A DNA stretch of 64,000 nt from Snodgrassella alvi wkB2 (GTDB lineage Bacteria > Pseudomonadota > Gammaproteobacteria > Burkholderiales > Neisseriaceae). The notes under the pieces are model-generated. The model ran no database searches. It was not told where the DNA came from and saw only the letters and a program-made list of their open reading frames with translations. Location: contig NZ_CP007446.1 of assembly GCF_000600005.1 (NCBI RefSeq), positions 2,010,894 through 2,074,893 of the forward strand, in the 5' to 3' direction. The position numbers and the translations under genes are program-made. Shown piece by piece: positions 37,705 through 46,740 of the stretch. Position 1 is the stretch's first letter; every line of letters begins with the position of its first letter.

Positions 37705-37728
37705 AAGCCAGCATCTAGCTGGCTTTTT
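37705..37728 (+). terminator. Terminator after XRE-ImmA gene
   Basis: Stem AGCCAGC/AGCTGGCT with loop ATCT or ATCTA and TTTTT; the same GCCAGC design as at 36085 and 36545. Confidence 0.8.
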
Positions 37729-37741
37729 AGCACTTTTAAAA

Positions 37742-37769
37742 TTGAGATAAAATAGACGAAGTATATAAA
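37742..37769 (+). promoter_or_regulatory. Promoter of the candidate RNA at 37776
   Basis: TTGAGA (37742-37747), 16-bp spacer, TATAAA (37764-37769). Confidence 0.45.
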
Positions 37770-37775
37770 TTAATG

Positions 37776-37962
37776 TACACTTACTAATGCATTGTATGTT
37801 AGTAAGAGTGCAAAATTATTTTGATCTTGTCTTTTACAGAAGATGGAGAAAATTCCGTCTACCTCTCGAACTCAGTGAAGCTGCAACTTCACTGAGTTCA
37901 TCCTGAAATTATTTTTTCACTGTATCAAAGTAAAGCCAGCCAAAACTCTGGCTTTACTTTTT
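37776..37962 (+). ncRNA. Candidate prophage small RNA
   Basis: Three hairpins in series follow the promoter: CTTACTAA/TTAGTAAG (37780-37806), AGATGGA/TCCGTCT around 37840-37861, and a perfect 13-bp GAACTCAGTGAAG/CTTCACTGAGTTC (about 37868-37899). A strong terminator (AAAGTAAAGCCAG/CTGGCTTTACTTT, 37927-37960) closes the unit. No reading frame spans it. The terminator also serves the endolysin gene converging from the right. Confidence 0.45.
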
Positions 37963-37967
37963 AATAA

Positions 37968-38507
37968 TTACGCCTCATTAGTACTGAGTTTCCCGGAAGA
38001 AGTTAAAACAGGGAGCGCATATCGACCAGGTAAAGGAGATGATTTAACTGCTTTACCAGACCATATGCTAGGCCAGTAATAACCGGTTACCCTACTGCGT
38101 GAAAAAGCAGCAATTTTGACCTCGTCCCCCTGATTGCCGCCCAGTACCATCAAATTGTTTTTTGCATCTACGCCAACAACAAAACCAACATGACCGCCAC
38201 CCTGCCGAGTAAAGGTAACAATACAGCCATATGCGGGCTTATCCAGCTTAGTCATTAATTGAGCATTATCCCATTCTCTTGCCCTGAACCAGTTTTTGAC
38301 CACATACCGCCCGGTTTCACCCAAACAATGCCCGACAAATAAACCGCACCAGGGTGTTTCATCATCACGCCACCATGCTTTGCTTTCCGTACCGTACTTC
38401 CCCATATCATCAAGCCATTTTATGATTGTCGGGTTGTGTTTAGTGCCTTTAATCTCACGCAAGCCGATGTATTTACGTGCTTCACTAATCCATGTTAATT
38501 CTTTCAT
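37968..38507 (-). CDS. Phage endolysin (TIGR02594-type CHAP-like)
   Basis: A 179-residue lysis enzyme that probably cuts peptidoglycan peptide or amide bonds. The N-terminus WISEARKYIGLREIKG and NPTIIKWL are followed by the catalytic Cys in DDETPWCGLFVGHCL and the His in GGGHVGFVVG. The tail is GYYWPSIW. No signal peptide, so it should need a holin; two small membrane proteins lie upstream at 39035-39843. It ends the leftward late operon. Confidence 0.88.
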   Translation of the reverse strand: MKELTWISEARKYIGLREIKGTKHNPTIIKWLDDMGKYGTESKAWWRDDETPWCGLFVGHCLGETGRYVVKNWFRAREWDNAQLMTKLDKPAYGCIVTFTRQGGGHVGFVVGVDAKNNLMVLGGNQGDEVKIAAFSRSRVTGYYWPSIWSGKAVKSSPLPGRYALPVLTSSGKLSTNEA

Positions 38508-38533
38508 TAGTTAACCTTTTAAACCTTTCACAA

Positions 38534-38559
38534 ACAAAAAAGCAGCCATAACGGCTGCT
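38534..38559 (-). terminator. Terminator upstream of endolysin
   Basis: AGCAGCC/GGCTGCT stem on the minus strand followed by TTTTTT; it closes the short unit containing the 60-aa frame. Confidence 0.7.
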
Positions 38560-38597
38560 GTGTATTGACTATTTAAACTTGTTTATATATTATTAAT

Positions 38598-38780
38598 TTA
38601 TGTTTCCCCTTTAGTACATTTAAAGCCCTCAAAAACTCCTCCGTGTTGAGGGTATTTTTTTTGCCATTCATACATTGGGCGAAGTTGGCCTTTACCATCA
38701 ATATATTCAACCAATCCAAAATTGGATTGGATAAAAGAATCAGGTAGTTGTGATGTAATATTCTTAAAAAAAGCCGGCAT
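38598..38780 (-). CDS. Hypothetical 60-aa prophage protein (start uncertain)
   Basis: A frame with protein-like content (FGLVEYIDGKGQLRPMYEWQ, then YPQHGGVFEGFKCTKGE). Its only upstream ATG sits in the loop of a terminator (38763-38789) without a ribosome site. A terminator follows at 38534-38559, which supports a separate small transcript here. Either a small phage gene with a non-standard start or a gene fragment. No family recognised. Confidence 0.4.
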   Translation of the reverse strand: MPAFFKNITSQLPDSFIQSNFGLVEYIDGKGQLRPMYEWQKKYPQHGGVFEGFKCTKGET

Positions 38781-38789
38781 TTAGCCGGC
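38763..38789 (-). terminator. Terminator (AAGCCGGC stem)
   Basis: On the minus strand AAGCCGGC, loop TAAAT, GCCGGCTT and a run of T. Strong. Confidence 0.8.
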
Positions 38790-38946
38790 TTGAATCTGTT
38801 ACATAATCAAATCACTATAACAGTTGATACTAAAACAGAGTGGTACCCAAATCACTCATATTCACCCATAACTATTTGATAATTATAAATTTAGGGTGGT
38901 ACCCAAACCTATGCATCATAGCAGTTGATTGCGTAACAGAATCAAG
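38789..38946. repeat. Inverted-repeat bounded element with internal direct repeats
   Basis: Outer arms CTTGAATCTGTTACATAATCAA-like (left) and its near complement (right, ending GTAACAGAATCAAG) match at all but about three positions. Inside are two copies of GTGGTACCCAAA (about 38842 and 38897) and two related CAGTTGAT segments. No convincing gene. Possibly a miniature element or a protein-binding region. Confidence 0.5.
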
Positions 38947-39034
38947 TTAGCCTACCAGCCGGCATGATTGAATATTTATATAATTCAAATATTTATCTTG
39001 TAAAAACGACTAAAAAAGCCATGCAGCCGGCACC

Positions 39035-39367
39035 CTATTTCTGCTTATCATCTGTATCACCGATTATCTTTTCCGCCCTGTTACACACAGCATTAATCAG
39101 TTTTTTAGCCAGCTTAGGCGCAGTTGCTTTGAATGCGTCTAACAGAGATTTAGAAGCCATACCGGCAAATACACCGGCACCGGCAAACAGCCACGGGTGA
39201 TCCTGTGTAAAGAAATACTCTGTTACTGCGGCTGAAAAAACCATGCCTATAATGATGAATGTCACGGTGAGCATTATACCATAGCGTCGATAATCAGATA
39301 CTACCAGCGAGCCGAGAAAGCCGCCGGCAAGGGCGAAACAGTTGGACAGTGTAAAAACTTCATTCAT
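39035..39367 (-). CDS. Holin-like small membrane protein
   Basis: A 110-residue protein with three hydrophobic segments (about 10-25, 30-55, 60-78) and a charged, lysine-rich C-terminus. No specific holin family is recognised, but size, topology and location two genes upstream of the endolysin fit a holin. It overlaps the stop of the 158-aa membrane gene by one base. Confidence 0.6.
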   Translation of the reverse strand: MNEVFTLSNCFALAGGFLGSLVVSDYRRYGIMLTVTFIIIGMVFSAAVTEYFFTQDHPWLFAGAGVFAGMASKSLLDAFKATAPKLAKKLINAVCNRAEKIIGDTDDKQK

Positions 39368-39843
39368 TATTTCCCGCCTTTTTTATCTTCTGCCTGCTGG
39401 GTGTTTTTAATCAGATTCCTGCCGGCCAGTGCGCATATGATGGCAATCAGCGGGTATGTGGTCATACCTGTAGACAGTGGCGGATAGGCGGCGATAAACG
39501 TTCCGGATATCACAAACCAAATCAACGCCGACCACAGCAGGCAGCAACCGGAAAGAATATTGCTGCGGCTGGAATGACAAAAGGCAGTAAATAACTGCCC
39601 GATGGCAACTAGTATCAGAATAGTAACGAACACCTTAGGGTATAAATGCGGGAATTTGCCGTATAAATCCTCCTTAATTATCTCGTCACCATGCAGGCCG
39701 AACACTAGCGCAAAACCCAGCATAGCGAATCCGTTCAGTACTTCGATTATTCGCGTGCCGGTACCAAACAGCCAGTTTTGCAGTCTGTCCGGTAAAAACC
39801 GGAAGTCCAGTAACCAGTAAAACCATTTAATCGCTTTTGTCAT
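39367..39843 (-). CDS. Phage membrane protein, lysis region
   Basis: A 158-residue integral membrane protein with about four helices (AMLGFALVFGLHG, VFVTILILVAIGQLFTAF, CLLWSALIWFVISGTFIAAY, LIAIICALAG) and a basic tail. Not recognised beyond resemblance to membrane proteins in phage lysis cassettes. It could be a second holin, a pinholin partner or an exclusion protein. Confidence 0.6.
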   Translation of the reverse strand: MTKAIKWFYWLLDFRFLPDRLQNWLFGTGTRIIEVLNGFAMLGFALVFGLHGDEIIKEDLYGKFPHLYPKVFVTILILVAIGQLFTAFCHSSRSNILSGCCLLWSALIWFVISGTFIAAYPPLSTGMTTYPLIAIICALAGRNLIKNTQQAEDKKGGK

Positions 39844-39908
39844 GACACATTTACTCCATAAAAAAGCTGCCCGCAGGCAGCCTGTATTGTTGAAATCACT
39901 GATTAAAA

Positions 39909-41003
39909 TTATCCGTTCGGCAATGGTCTCTCTTTACCGCTGTCCCCGCTGTCCGGGTCTGGCGGCGGCGGGTAAATCACATTATTACCATCGCCATTGT
40001 TGCCGCCATTACCGATGCCGCCGTTACCGATGCCGCCGTTACCGATGCCGTTGTTATCGTTACCGTTGTTATCGTTGCCATTGCCATTGTTGCCATTGTT
40101 ATCGTTGCTGTTGTTATCTCCGTTACCGATGCCACTGCCCGGGTTTGGCGGCACTTCGGGCGCAATCACATTAATAAACATCTTCATCAGTTCGCCGCCG
40201 GTTTCAAATTCGGTGAAGGGCGTGCCAATATCTTCGCTATCATCGTATTTGTCCAGAATGGCGCCGAACTCCTCGCCGCTTAGCGGGCTTTTAAATACCT
40301 GCACATCACAGACAGCCCCGTTAAACGGGTAAATTTTCGCGTCTTCATAATAGGCCATCTCCCAGTTTGTGAGACTGAATATCCGGAATTGATCAAATTG
40401 CTGCAGCGGCAAGATGTTCACTTCTTCATACTCGCCATTGACATATACACCAGCCAACCCTGCATCGGCATTGCTGCAAAAATTAAACCCGATACTCGCC
40501 CACTGGTCGCTGTCATTGATGTAAATGCCGGTTTCAGTTTTCCTGATATTGTCCTCATCATTCAGCGCCATGTAATACGTAATAATCTGGTAATTTTCAA
40601 CTGCAATCATTAACTTTTCACTGTTGCGGCCTTTCTGGCCGTACAGCACACACAGCAGCATTGAGCTATCCGGAAATTGTCCCGGCTTAATACGCATGGT
40701 TAGCGCGTTGCCAAACAGTCCGGAGGCATTGACTGAGTCATCAGATGGGTAATTATCATCATTGCGGTAGCTGTTAAGCAGCAATGCGTTTTGATTATCA
40801 ATGATTTTATATATTCCCTCTGTCTGCTCGATATCGTCGTATGCCAGCAGATTTCGCCCGGTTAGCTGATCTATCCAGACGCAGTTATTATCATATTCGG
40901 CAGCGGTAAACGGCAGGACGGTTACCGGCTCAGGCTTAACTACACCTAGTGGCAGGTAATACCGCCAGCCATGATGGGCATAGATTTTCACAAATACGCT
41001 CAT
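39909..41003 (-). CDS. LamG-like tail appendage protein
   Basis: A 364-residue protein whose middle (about residues 70-240) looks like a concanavalin-like LamG fold (ALTMRIKPGQFPDSSMLLCV, WASIGFNFCSNADAGLAGVYVNG, FNGAVCDVQVFKSPLSGEEF). The last third is low-complexity Gly/Asn/Asp repeat. It probably decorates the tail tip or serves as a host-binding appendage. It overlaps the preceding gene by 4 bp. Confidence 0.65.
   Translation of the reverse strand: MSVFVKIYAHHGWRYYLPLGVVKPEPVTVLPFTAAEYDNNCVWIDQLTGRNLLAYDDIEQTEGIYKIIDNQNALLLNSYRNDDNYPSDDSVNASGLFGNALTMRIKPGQFPDSSMLLCVLYGQKGRNSEKLMIAVENYQIITYYMALNDEDNIRKTETGIYINDSDQWASIGFNFCSNADAGLAGVYVNGEYEEVNILPLQQFDQFRIFSLTNWEMAYYEDAKIYPFNGAVCDVQVFKSPLSGEEFGAILDKYDDSEDIGTPFTEFETGGELMKMFINVIAPEVPPNPGSGIGNGDNNSNDNNGNNGNGNDNNGNDNNGIGNGGIGNGGIGNGGNNGDGNNVIYPPPPDPDSGDSGKERPLPNG
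40006..40130 (-). repeat. Gly/Asn coding tandem repeats
   Basis: Short tandem repeats coding GIGNG-, GNDNNG- and GNGNDN-type units near the C-terminus of the LamG-like protein; a likely flexible linker and slippage-prone. Confidence 0.75.
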
Positions 41004-41584
41004 ATTTCCCTCGCTAGGCGGCTGGCATTCAGGACTACCGGCAATTCGTCGATAGTGTTAATGCCTTTAAACTCCAGCAGCATTTCGTCACCGTCTTTCA
41101 TGTTGATAATCACAATCGGCAAGTCTTCGGATTCATCTTCACCGGCCAGTAATACCTGATTGCGTCCGTTCGATGCGTCAATTTCCAGGGCGTTTAACTG
41201 GTCGTTAATTGCGGCTTCACGCTCAATAACAATCGTTCCGCCATCGTTACCAAAGCTGGCCGCAGTCGCCGCACACAGTACCTGCGTGCCTGCCGGCCAT
41301 GCGCTGCATGCGGTACCTTCCATGCCAGCACGCCAGATGGATAATTTCCCGCCGCTGTTACAGATGTCTATCAGTTCATAGCTTGCCCCGTCCATACTCT
41401 GCAAGGTCAGGCGCATGTAATGCTCAGGGCTGGACTGGTTGTAACAGCGTGGCAATACGGCGGTTATTTTTTTGGTTGCGCTTTCATCTAAGACTAACCG
41501 GGTAAGTTGTTTATCCTCGGCCAGTGCTTCTAGCAGCGATGCATTAAAGTTGTTGATATAGTGTTTCATGTTTGTACCAAACAA
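41000..41584 (-). CDS. Phage tail protein, unrecognised (194 aa)
   Basis: Soluble protein with alternating beta-like segments (ITAVLPRCYNQSSPEHYMRL, SYELIDICNSGGKLSIW, GTQVLCAATAASFGNDGGTIVIE). Position between the 197-aa carbohydrate-binding-like protein and the LamG-like protein suggests a tail-tip or receptor-binding component. No family assigned. Confidence 0.6.
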   Translation of the reverse strand: MFGTNMKHYINNFNASLLEALAEDKQLTRLVLDESATKKITAVLPRCYNQSSPEHYMRLTLQSMDGASYELIDICNSGGKLSIWRAGMEGTACSAWPAGTQVLCAATAASFGNDGGTIVIEREAAINDQLNALEIDASNGRNQVLLAGEDESEDLPIVIINMKDGDEMLLEFKGINTIDELPVVLNASRLAREI

Positions 41585-41634
41585 TATTATCTGCCTCTTT
41601 TAACAGATTCAGATTACCTATGGAGATTGTGTAT

Positions 41635-42228
41635 TTATAACGTTCCTGTATGTGCAATTGTTTCAGTGATCGTAGCATTCAAACTAAGGCTAACGCTTGG
41701 ATCTGAGCGATCACTGCGCGCAGCGCTGCTTGGATTGTTTATCCTGAAATAAACAGGAATGGATTTGCCCCCTTTAAGCTGTTCTCCTAGTTGCAAAGCA
41801 GTTCCCGGTGCAGCCTTGTCTAATCCGTCATGTGTTAATGACATTTTGATGTCGTCTGGCTGAAATTTCTCACCCAGATTGGCAAAGGTTACTCTGCCGG
41901 AACTGCACTGGGTGTTTGGGACAGTACTCCATTCCGGCTCAATGCTGCTGGTACGGTCATTATCTAATACCTGATACATGCAGCCATTAGCTATAGTCGG
42001 CTCAACGATATTCCCGATGCTGTAACTGTAGTTAGGTTGCCATTTTTTTAAGCAGCTATTGAGTATTAGCATTATCTGCTGGTCCGATACCGGCCTCAGC
42101 GTTTCGTGACTGTACGGGCTGCCGAAATACAGCCGGAACTCGGTTTTGCCTGCTCCGTTAAAATCGAGCTGATAAGAATCGTTTGCTGTGATTGTCATCA
42201 TCTCGTCCCTGTAAAAAGTGAAAGACAT
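41635..42228 (-). CDS. Tail protein with CBM5/12-like motif (paralogue of 51889-52479)
   Basis: A 197-residue protein. The middle WQPNYSYSIGNIVEPTIANGCMYQ..PEW matches the carbohydrate-binding-like motif often found in phage tail proteins (Trp, Tyr-x-x-Gly, Trp spacing). It clearly resembles the 196-residue product at 51889-52479 along its whole length (WKPRKYYKAGEIIEPTVSNGFMY there), so the two arose by duplication. It lies directly after the tape measure gene. Confidence 0.7.
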   Translation of the reverse strand: MSFTFYRDEMMTITANDSYQLDFNGAGKTEFRLYFGSPYSHETLRPVSDQQIMLILNSCLKKWQPNYSYSIGNIVEPTIANGCMYQVLDNDRTSSIEPEWSTVPNTQCSSGRVTFANLGEKFQPDDIKMSLTHDGLDKAAPGTALQLGEQLKGGKSIPVYFRINNPSSAARSDRSDPSVSLSLNATITETIAHTGTL

Positions 42229-42295
42229 TTTTAATCCTCATAAAAAAACCGGCCTGCCGACCGGTGTACTTATACTTGTTTGAAAAGGCATTAAA

Positions 42296-45200
42296 TCAAG
42301 CCAGATTTTTTGCCAGATCTGCTATCATATTTTCGAAAAAGTGACGCAATGCTTTTGTAAAATTTGGATTAGCCAGCACTTCTCCCATAATCTTTTTGCC
42401 GTTATAAGAAAAATCTATTTTCAGTGTTTCTACGGGTCCGGATTTCTGTTTGGTTTCTGGTGTTCTGCTACTGGTTTCAGAAGCCATCTTGTTACTAACA
42501 AACAGATTCTGCGCTTCAATTTTTGAAGCCTGCATAAGCTCAAACATTTTCCCTTTGGCATCCCCTTTCCCGTCAATTTTTAGCCCGGCAAGTCCCAGAT
42601 CTTTATTGAAATCGGGTAAATTCAGTTTGCCCACAGTCAGGTTATCAACTTGCTCCTTACCGGTAAAAAAGCCGATTGCGCTACTGTCTTTTTCTTCCTG
42701 TCGTTTTCTATCCCATTCTGCCTCCTCTCTGGCGCGGGCTTCTTTGCTGAACATGCTGATATTCCCGACTGATTTTGCTGTTTCAGTTAAAGAAACAGCC
42801 GCCGTATCTAATTTTTCAGCGGCTTTGCGGGTCTTGTCCTGCAATTGTTTATCACGCTCTATCTGGTCAAGATAATACTTAGCCATATTCAGTTGCTCAG
42901 ATGTCGCGCCCTGCTTTTTCAGGTCATAAAGCTGTTTCTGAGTATCATTCATTCCAAGCTTAGCTACCTGATCACTCAAACTTGTTAGTGTCTGTGTAAT
43001 CTGTAACTGCGCATGGAGCTGCTCCACTACCTTGTTAGTAACCTGAGCCTGGCGGATTGTTTCTGCTGATGCATTTTTAACAGCGAGCTGAAAAGCAATT
43101 AATCCATCCTTACCACCTGATACTTCCGCTGCCAGTTCCGCAGCCTTAGTCTTCATGTCTTGTATGTATTTGGTGTTTTCTTCGCGGTTTTTCTGCTCAG
43201 CCTCTAACGCCTTTTGATGATCATATAGCTTTTTGGTATCTTCAATCTTTGCTTTTGCTGCTTCTACTTCAACCGCCGTGGCACCTTTCCGCGCCATTGT
43301 TTCCAAGGCTATTTGCTGCTTAGAGATTTCAATTTCCTCAGATGTCTTACCAAAGTTTTTAACTGTTTCAGCAATTCTGGCATGTGCTTCGGTTATTGAT
43401 TGGCTAAGCTCGCCTATTTCAAGCTTGGTTGCTGCCGCTTTAGCTCTGGCTGTATACTCTTCAGCAGCTTTAATTGCTTCTGCATTTTGGGTTTTGGATT
43501 TAAACTGCTCCAACAACCTATCAGCATTTTCTCTAGCTAATTGCTCTTTAGATTTTCCAAGCTCATTTGCGGCTTTTTCTGTGTTTTTAGCCAGTTTTTG
43601 CAAGTTATCCTTTATATCAACAGCCTCTTTACTCAGATCTGCTGTTTTTGGGTCTTTCTGTTTGGCTTCATATTCCTTTCGTTGCTGCTCCTTTTCTTTG
43701 GCTGCATTTTCTTCTTCATCTGTTTTCAATCTAAATAAGCCGCTAAGATGAAATTTACCAGCCGCATTATGTAACAAATCATATAAACGGGTACCTAACG
43801 TATCAACATCATTTGTAAGCCATCCAACTTTTCTTAAAAGGCTATCAAATGTATTGCTAAGCGTATTATGCGGGTCTTGGTCATTAAGTAATGCATTTAT
43901 AGACTTGCCGGCTTCATATACTGAAAAAGTTGCAGCAGCCGCAACGCTTGCAACCGTTGCAAATCCGCCAATAGCAGTTGCACGCAATGCCGTAATAGCC
44001 ACTCCTAACTGTTTTACACTATCTTTTATAGATAAAATATTCTGAACAGCAGCACTACTTTTTATTGCACCAAGTGAAGCAGCATATACACCATTAGCTT
44101 GTGCAGCTTTTGTTGCTACGCTGGCCTGTAACACCAGTGATGCAGTAAAGGCAGCCACTTCGGCAGTAGTAGCCAGCAGATATGCCGCAAGTTTTAGTCC
44201 CAGAAAGCCAACTACCGCCGTAGCAATTAAATCAATGTTATTGGCAACAGCCTGCAAAGCAGTCGTTAATATCTTAGCGGCACCGGTTGCTTCACCACTT
44301 CCTCCTATGAACATGGTTAACTGCGTTTTGATGTTTTGCAATGCCTGATCAATTGTACGGCTGGTTTTTGAAAAATCAGACTGAATCTGTGTAGATTGCT
44401 TCAGGATAGCATCAGCAAGCTGCTGTGATGTAATCTTGCCACTGCTGCCTAATGTTTTTAAGGCGCCAACAGATACACCCATGCCTTTAGCAATTGCCAT
44501 TGCCAAACCGGGTGCCTGTTCAAGAACAGAGTTAAGCTCTTCGCCGCTTAATCTGCCAGACGCCATAGCCTGCCCTAACTGGATAAGGGCATTTTCCTGA
44601 GACTGGGCACTGCCGCCACCGATTACCATAGCCTTACTAACAAGATCAGTAATAGTGAGCAGCTTCTCACCTGATAAGCCGGTCTGATCAGTAGCCTGTG
44701 CCAATCGCTGATAAATAGCTGCGGTAGCGTCCAGATTCTGTCCTGTGCTGCTTGAAATACGCGCTAATTCAGCCCTTACTTCTTTTAACTCTTTTTCTGA
44801 GTTAGTAACCAGCTTGATGCGGTTAGTCAAAGTGGTATAGGCATCCATCATGCCTTTAACTTCATTTATACTAAAGGCACCGATGGCATATTTAGCAATA
44901 CTGGAAAAGGCATTCTTCAATTCAGGAGCTGTTGCTTTTACCTTATCTAATTCGCCTTTCAGCTTTTCTACTTCTCCGCGCACATGTTTTACTTCGTTAG
45001 CACTTCCGGGAACAAGCCCTATACTGGCCATCTCTTTAGATGATACTTTTAATTGCGTAACTTCTTTCTGTAACGCTTGCAGATTCTGCGTCCATTTACT
45101 GGTAACGGCAGCATTTTGCTCAGCAGCGGCAGTCATTTTTTCAATGTTTGTGCCGGCCTTTTCCTGCGATTGCAACCAGTTTTTAGTAATGGTGTTTAAA

Positions 45201-45763
45201 GCTTTGAATTTTTGGTTATATTCTGAGAATGCTTTAGTTGCTAAATTAACTTTGGTAGTTGCCTGATCAAGCAGGTTAAGTACCTTTGTATGCTCAGTTA
45301 CAAAGCCGGCAGAATCGCCCATTTTGATATTTACAGCCAAATCAGTTTTGATTTTAAGGTCGTCTTTAAGTTTATTAATCTCGCTACGAAACTGTTCGAC
45401 CGTGCCTAGTGAGGCTGTAGCGACACTAACACCGGCAAAAGCATCAAAGGCGGATTTTGCCTGCAAAACGCTTTTACTCAGGCGTTTATACTTTTCAGAT
45501 GCCTTGCTTAGGCTGGTGTTACTTTTATTCAGAGCAGCAGCAGTCACATCAGTAAAAGATGCCAAACTACTTTGATTCTTAGTTAGTCGTTTTATCTCTA
45601 CTGAGGCAGTATTGATTTTTTTTGCGTAGCCGCTCACGGTCTGCTTTATCTGATCAAACTTTATATTTAGCTGATCTGATAACTTAATTAAACGCGACTG
45701 TTCACTAGCAAACTGCACATCATCTATGCGTATTACTGCGGTTAATTCTGCAATATCAGACAT
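42296..45763 (-). CDS. Tail tape measure protein
   Basis: A 1155-residue protein setting tail length. The start at 45763 (MSDIAELTAVIRID) is supported by GGAG seven bases upstream; the frame is open 18 codons further but runs into a terminator. Long coiled-coil regions flank the tape-measure domain (AFSINEVKGMMDAYTTLTNR, then GLSGEKLLTITDLVSKAMVIGG, QAMASGRLSGEELNSVLEQAPGLA). Hydrophobic helices about residues 510-610 (AVVGFLGLKLAAYLL, AGFATVASVAAAATF-type) are followed by further charged helices. Confidence 0.92.
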   Translation of the reverse strand: MSDIAELTAVIRIDDVQFASEQSRLIKLSDQLNIKFDQIKQTVSGYAKKINTASVEIKRLTKNQSSLASFTDVTAAALNKSNTSLSKASEKYKRLSKSVLQAKSAFDAFAGVSVATASLGTVEQFRSEINKLKDDLKIKTDLAVNIKMGDSAGFVTEHTKVLNLLDQATTKVNLATKAFSEYNQKFKALNTITKNWLQSQEKAGTNIEKMTAAAEQNAAVTSKWTQNLQALQKEVTQLKVSSKEMASIGLVPGSANEVKHVRGEVEKLKGELDKVKATAPELKNAFSSIAKYAIGAFSINEVKGMMDAYTTLTNRIKLVTNSEKELKEVRAELARISSSTGQNLDATAAIYQRLAQATDQTGLSGEKLLTITDLVSKAMVIGGGSAQSQENALIQLGQAMASGRLSGEELNSVLEQAPGLAMAIAKGMGVSVGALKTLGSSGKITSQQLADAILKQSTQIQSDFSKTSRTIDQALQNIKTQLTMFIGGSGEATGAAKILTTALQAVANNIDLIATAVVGFLGLKLAAYLLATTAEVAAFTASLVLQASVATKAAQANGVYAASLGAIKSSAAVQNILSIKDSVKQLGVAITALRATAIGGFATVASVAAAATFSVYEAGKSINALLNDQDPHNTLSNTFDSLLRKVGWLTNDVDTLGTRLYDLLHNAAGKFHLSGLFRLKTDEEENAAKEKEQQRKEYEAKQKDPKTADLSKEAVDIKDNLQKLAKNTEKAANELGKSKEQLARENADRLLEQFKSKTQNAEAIKAAEEYTARAKAAATKLEIGELSQSITEAHARIAETVKNFGKTSEEIEISKQQIALETMARKGATAVEVEAAKAKIEDTKKLYDHQKALEAEQKNREENTKYIQDMKTKAAELAAEVSGGKDGLIAFQLAVKNASAETIRQAQVTNKVVEQLHAQLQITQTLTSLSDQVAKLGMNDTQKQLYDLKKQGATSEQLNMAKYYLDQIERDKQLQDKTRKAAEKLDTAAVSLTETAKSVGNISMFSKEARAREEAEWDRKRQEEKDSSAIGFFTGKEQVDNLTVGKLNLPDFNKDLGLAGLKIDGKGDAKGKMFELMQASKIEAQNLFVSNKMASETSSRTPETKQKSGPVETLKIDFSYNGKKIMGEVLANPNFTKALRHFFENMIADLAKNLA

Positions 45764-45776
45764 GATAAGCTCCAAT

Positions 45777-45826
45777 AAAAAAGCAGCCCGAAGGCTGCAA
45801 TAGAAAAGCCAGCGCATGGCTGGCTT
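45777..45826 (-). terminator. Tandem terminators between rha and the tape measure gene
   Basis: Two minus-strand hairpins in a row: AAGCCAGC/GCTGGCTT (45806-45826) with TTTTCTATT, then GCAGCC/GGCTGC (45783-45798) with TTTTTT. They insulate the tail operon from the rha cassette. Confidence 0.8.
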
Positions 45827-45840
45827 GAATTTTTATACAA

Positions 45841-46698
45841 TCAAATTATAAACTTAGAGTGCAGCTCTTCAATCGGGCGATCTAGCCTTGAGCTGTCGCA
45901 TTCTCCGTATATTACTCTCATGCGTTTTGCCAGCTCCATCAGATACTCTGCCTGTTGCTTTGTCTGTATCAACAGTTTTTTAAACACATCAGTCTTGATA
46001 CAGTTATAACCGTTGATATTCTCTGCATATGTAACTCTGTTATTTTTAACAATTACCAGCCAGCGTCCGTCTGCATTGATGGTACGCAAAACATTGTTTT
46101 CAACAACAGCAGATTTAAACATATCAGGCGCATTCGGTATGCTTTCCAAGTATTTCAGTGCAGCGGTGTAATGTTCAACCGGCATGGCTCTGTAACTGTC
46201 GATGTTCAGATAGGTATGCAAACAAGCATATATTTTCTGATACGGCTCGCCTGTTCGCTGGCTGCGCTCTTCTACTGCGCGTTGTATTGTATCTGCCTGT
46301 TCTTTACTGATTAGGTGGCTGATTGATACATGCTGTTGTGCCTGAATCCGTCTGAGCTTTTCCGCGATAGCATTAAACGCATTAATGTAAGCTATTTTGA
46401 TTGACATAGCATTCTTACCGGTAAAACCCATTACCAATAATATAAAACCATCTTTTGTTAGTTCGTATAAGTTGGTTTTATAAGTGCCATTACCAAGATT
46501 ACTTTTTACCTCTTTTTCGAGCAACGCAAAATTACGTTCTCCGAAAGAATCAGGTACTTGCGTGAAAATTTCTTCAATTTTGCGCAAAACGTCACAATGC
46601 TTTTTACCAAATGCTTTGGCTACAAATTCACTGGTTGTTACTGGCTTGGAATGGTTAATTTGAACGAATTGCTCAAAGTCGATAGCTACTGCATTCAT
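45841..46698 (-). CDS. Rha-family antirepressor / phage regulatory protein
   Basis: A 285-residue protein. The N-terminal Rha domain (about 15-110) shows VTTSEFVAKAFGKKHCDVLRKIE, FGERNFALLE, TYKTNLYELTKDGFILLVMGF and AMSIKIAYINAFN. A helical C-terminal part (about 130-185: ERSQRTGEPYQKIYACLHTYLNIDSYRAMP) resembles antirepressor C-terminal domains. Rha-type proteins counter prophage repression. The ribosome site (AACAAGGA) matches the loop of the C4-type RNA encoded just upstream, so translation is probably antisense-controlled. Confidence 0.82.
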   Translation of the reverse strand: MNAVAIDFEQFVQINHSKPVTTSEFVAKAFGKKHCDVLRKIEEIFTQVPDSFGERNFALLEKEVKSNLGNGTYKTNLYELTKDGFILLVMGFTGKNAMSIKIAYINAFNAIAEKLRRIQAQQHVSISHLISKEQADTIQRAVEERSQRTGEPYQKIYACLHTYLNIDSYRAMPVEHYTAALKYLESIPNAPDMFKSAVVENNVLRTINADGRWLVIVKNNRVTYAENINGYNCIKTDVFKKLLIQTKQQAEYLMELAKRMRVIYGECDSSRLDRPIEELHSKFII

Positions 46699-46740
46699 GA
46701 TAGATTCCTTGTTAATATCTTGAAATTAACCCAAAAGGGT

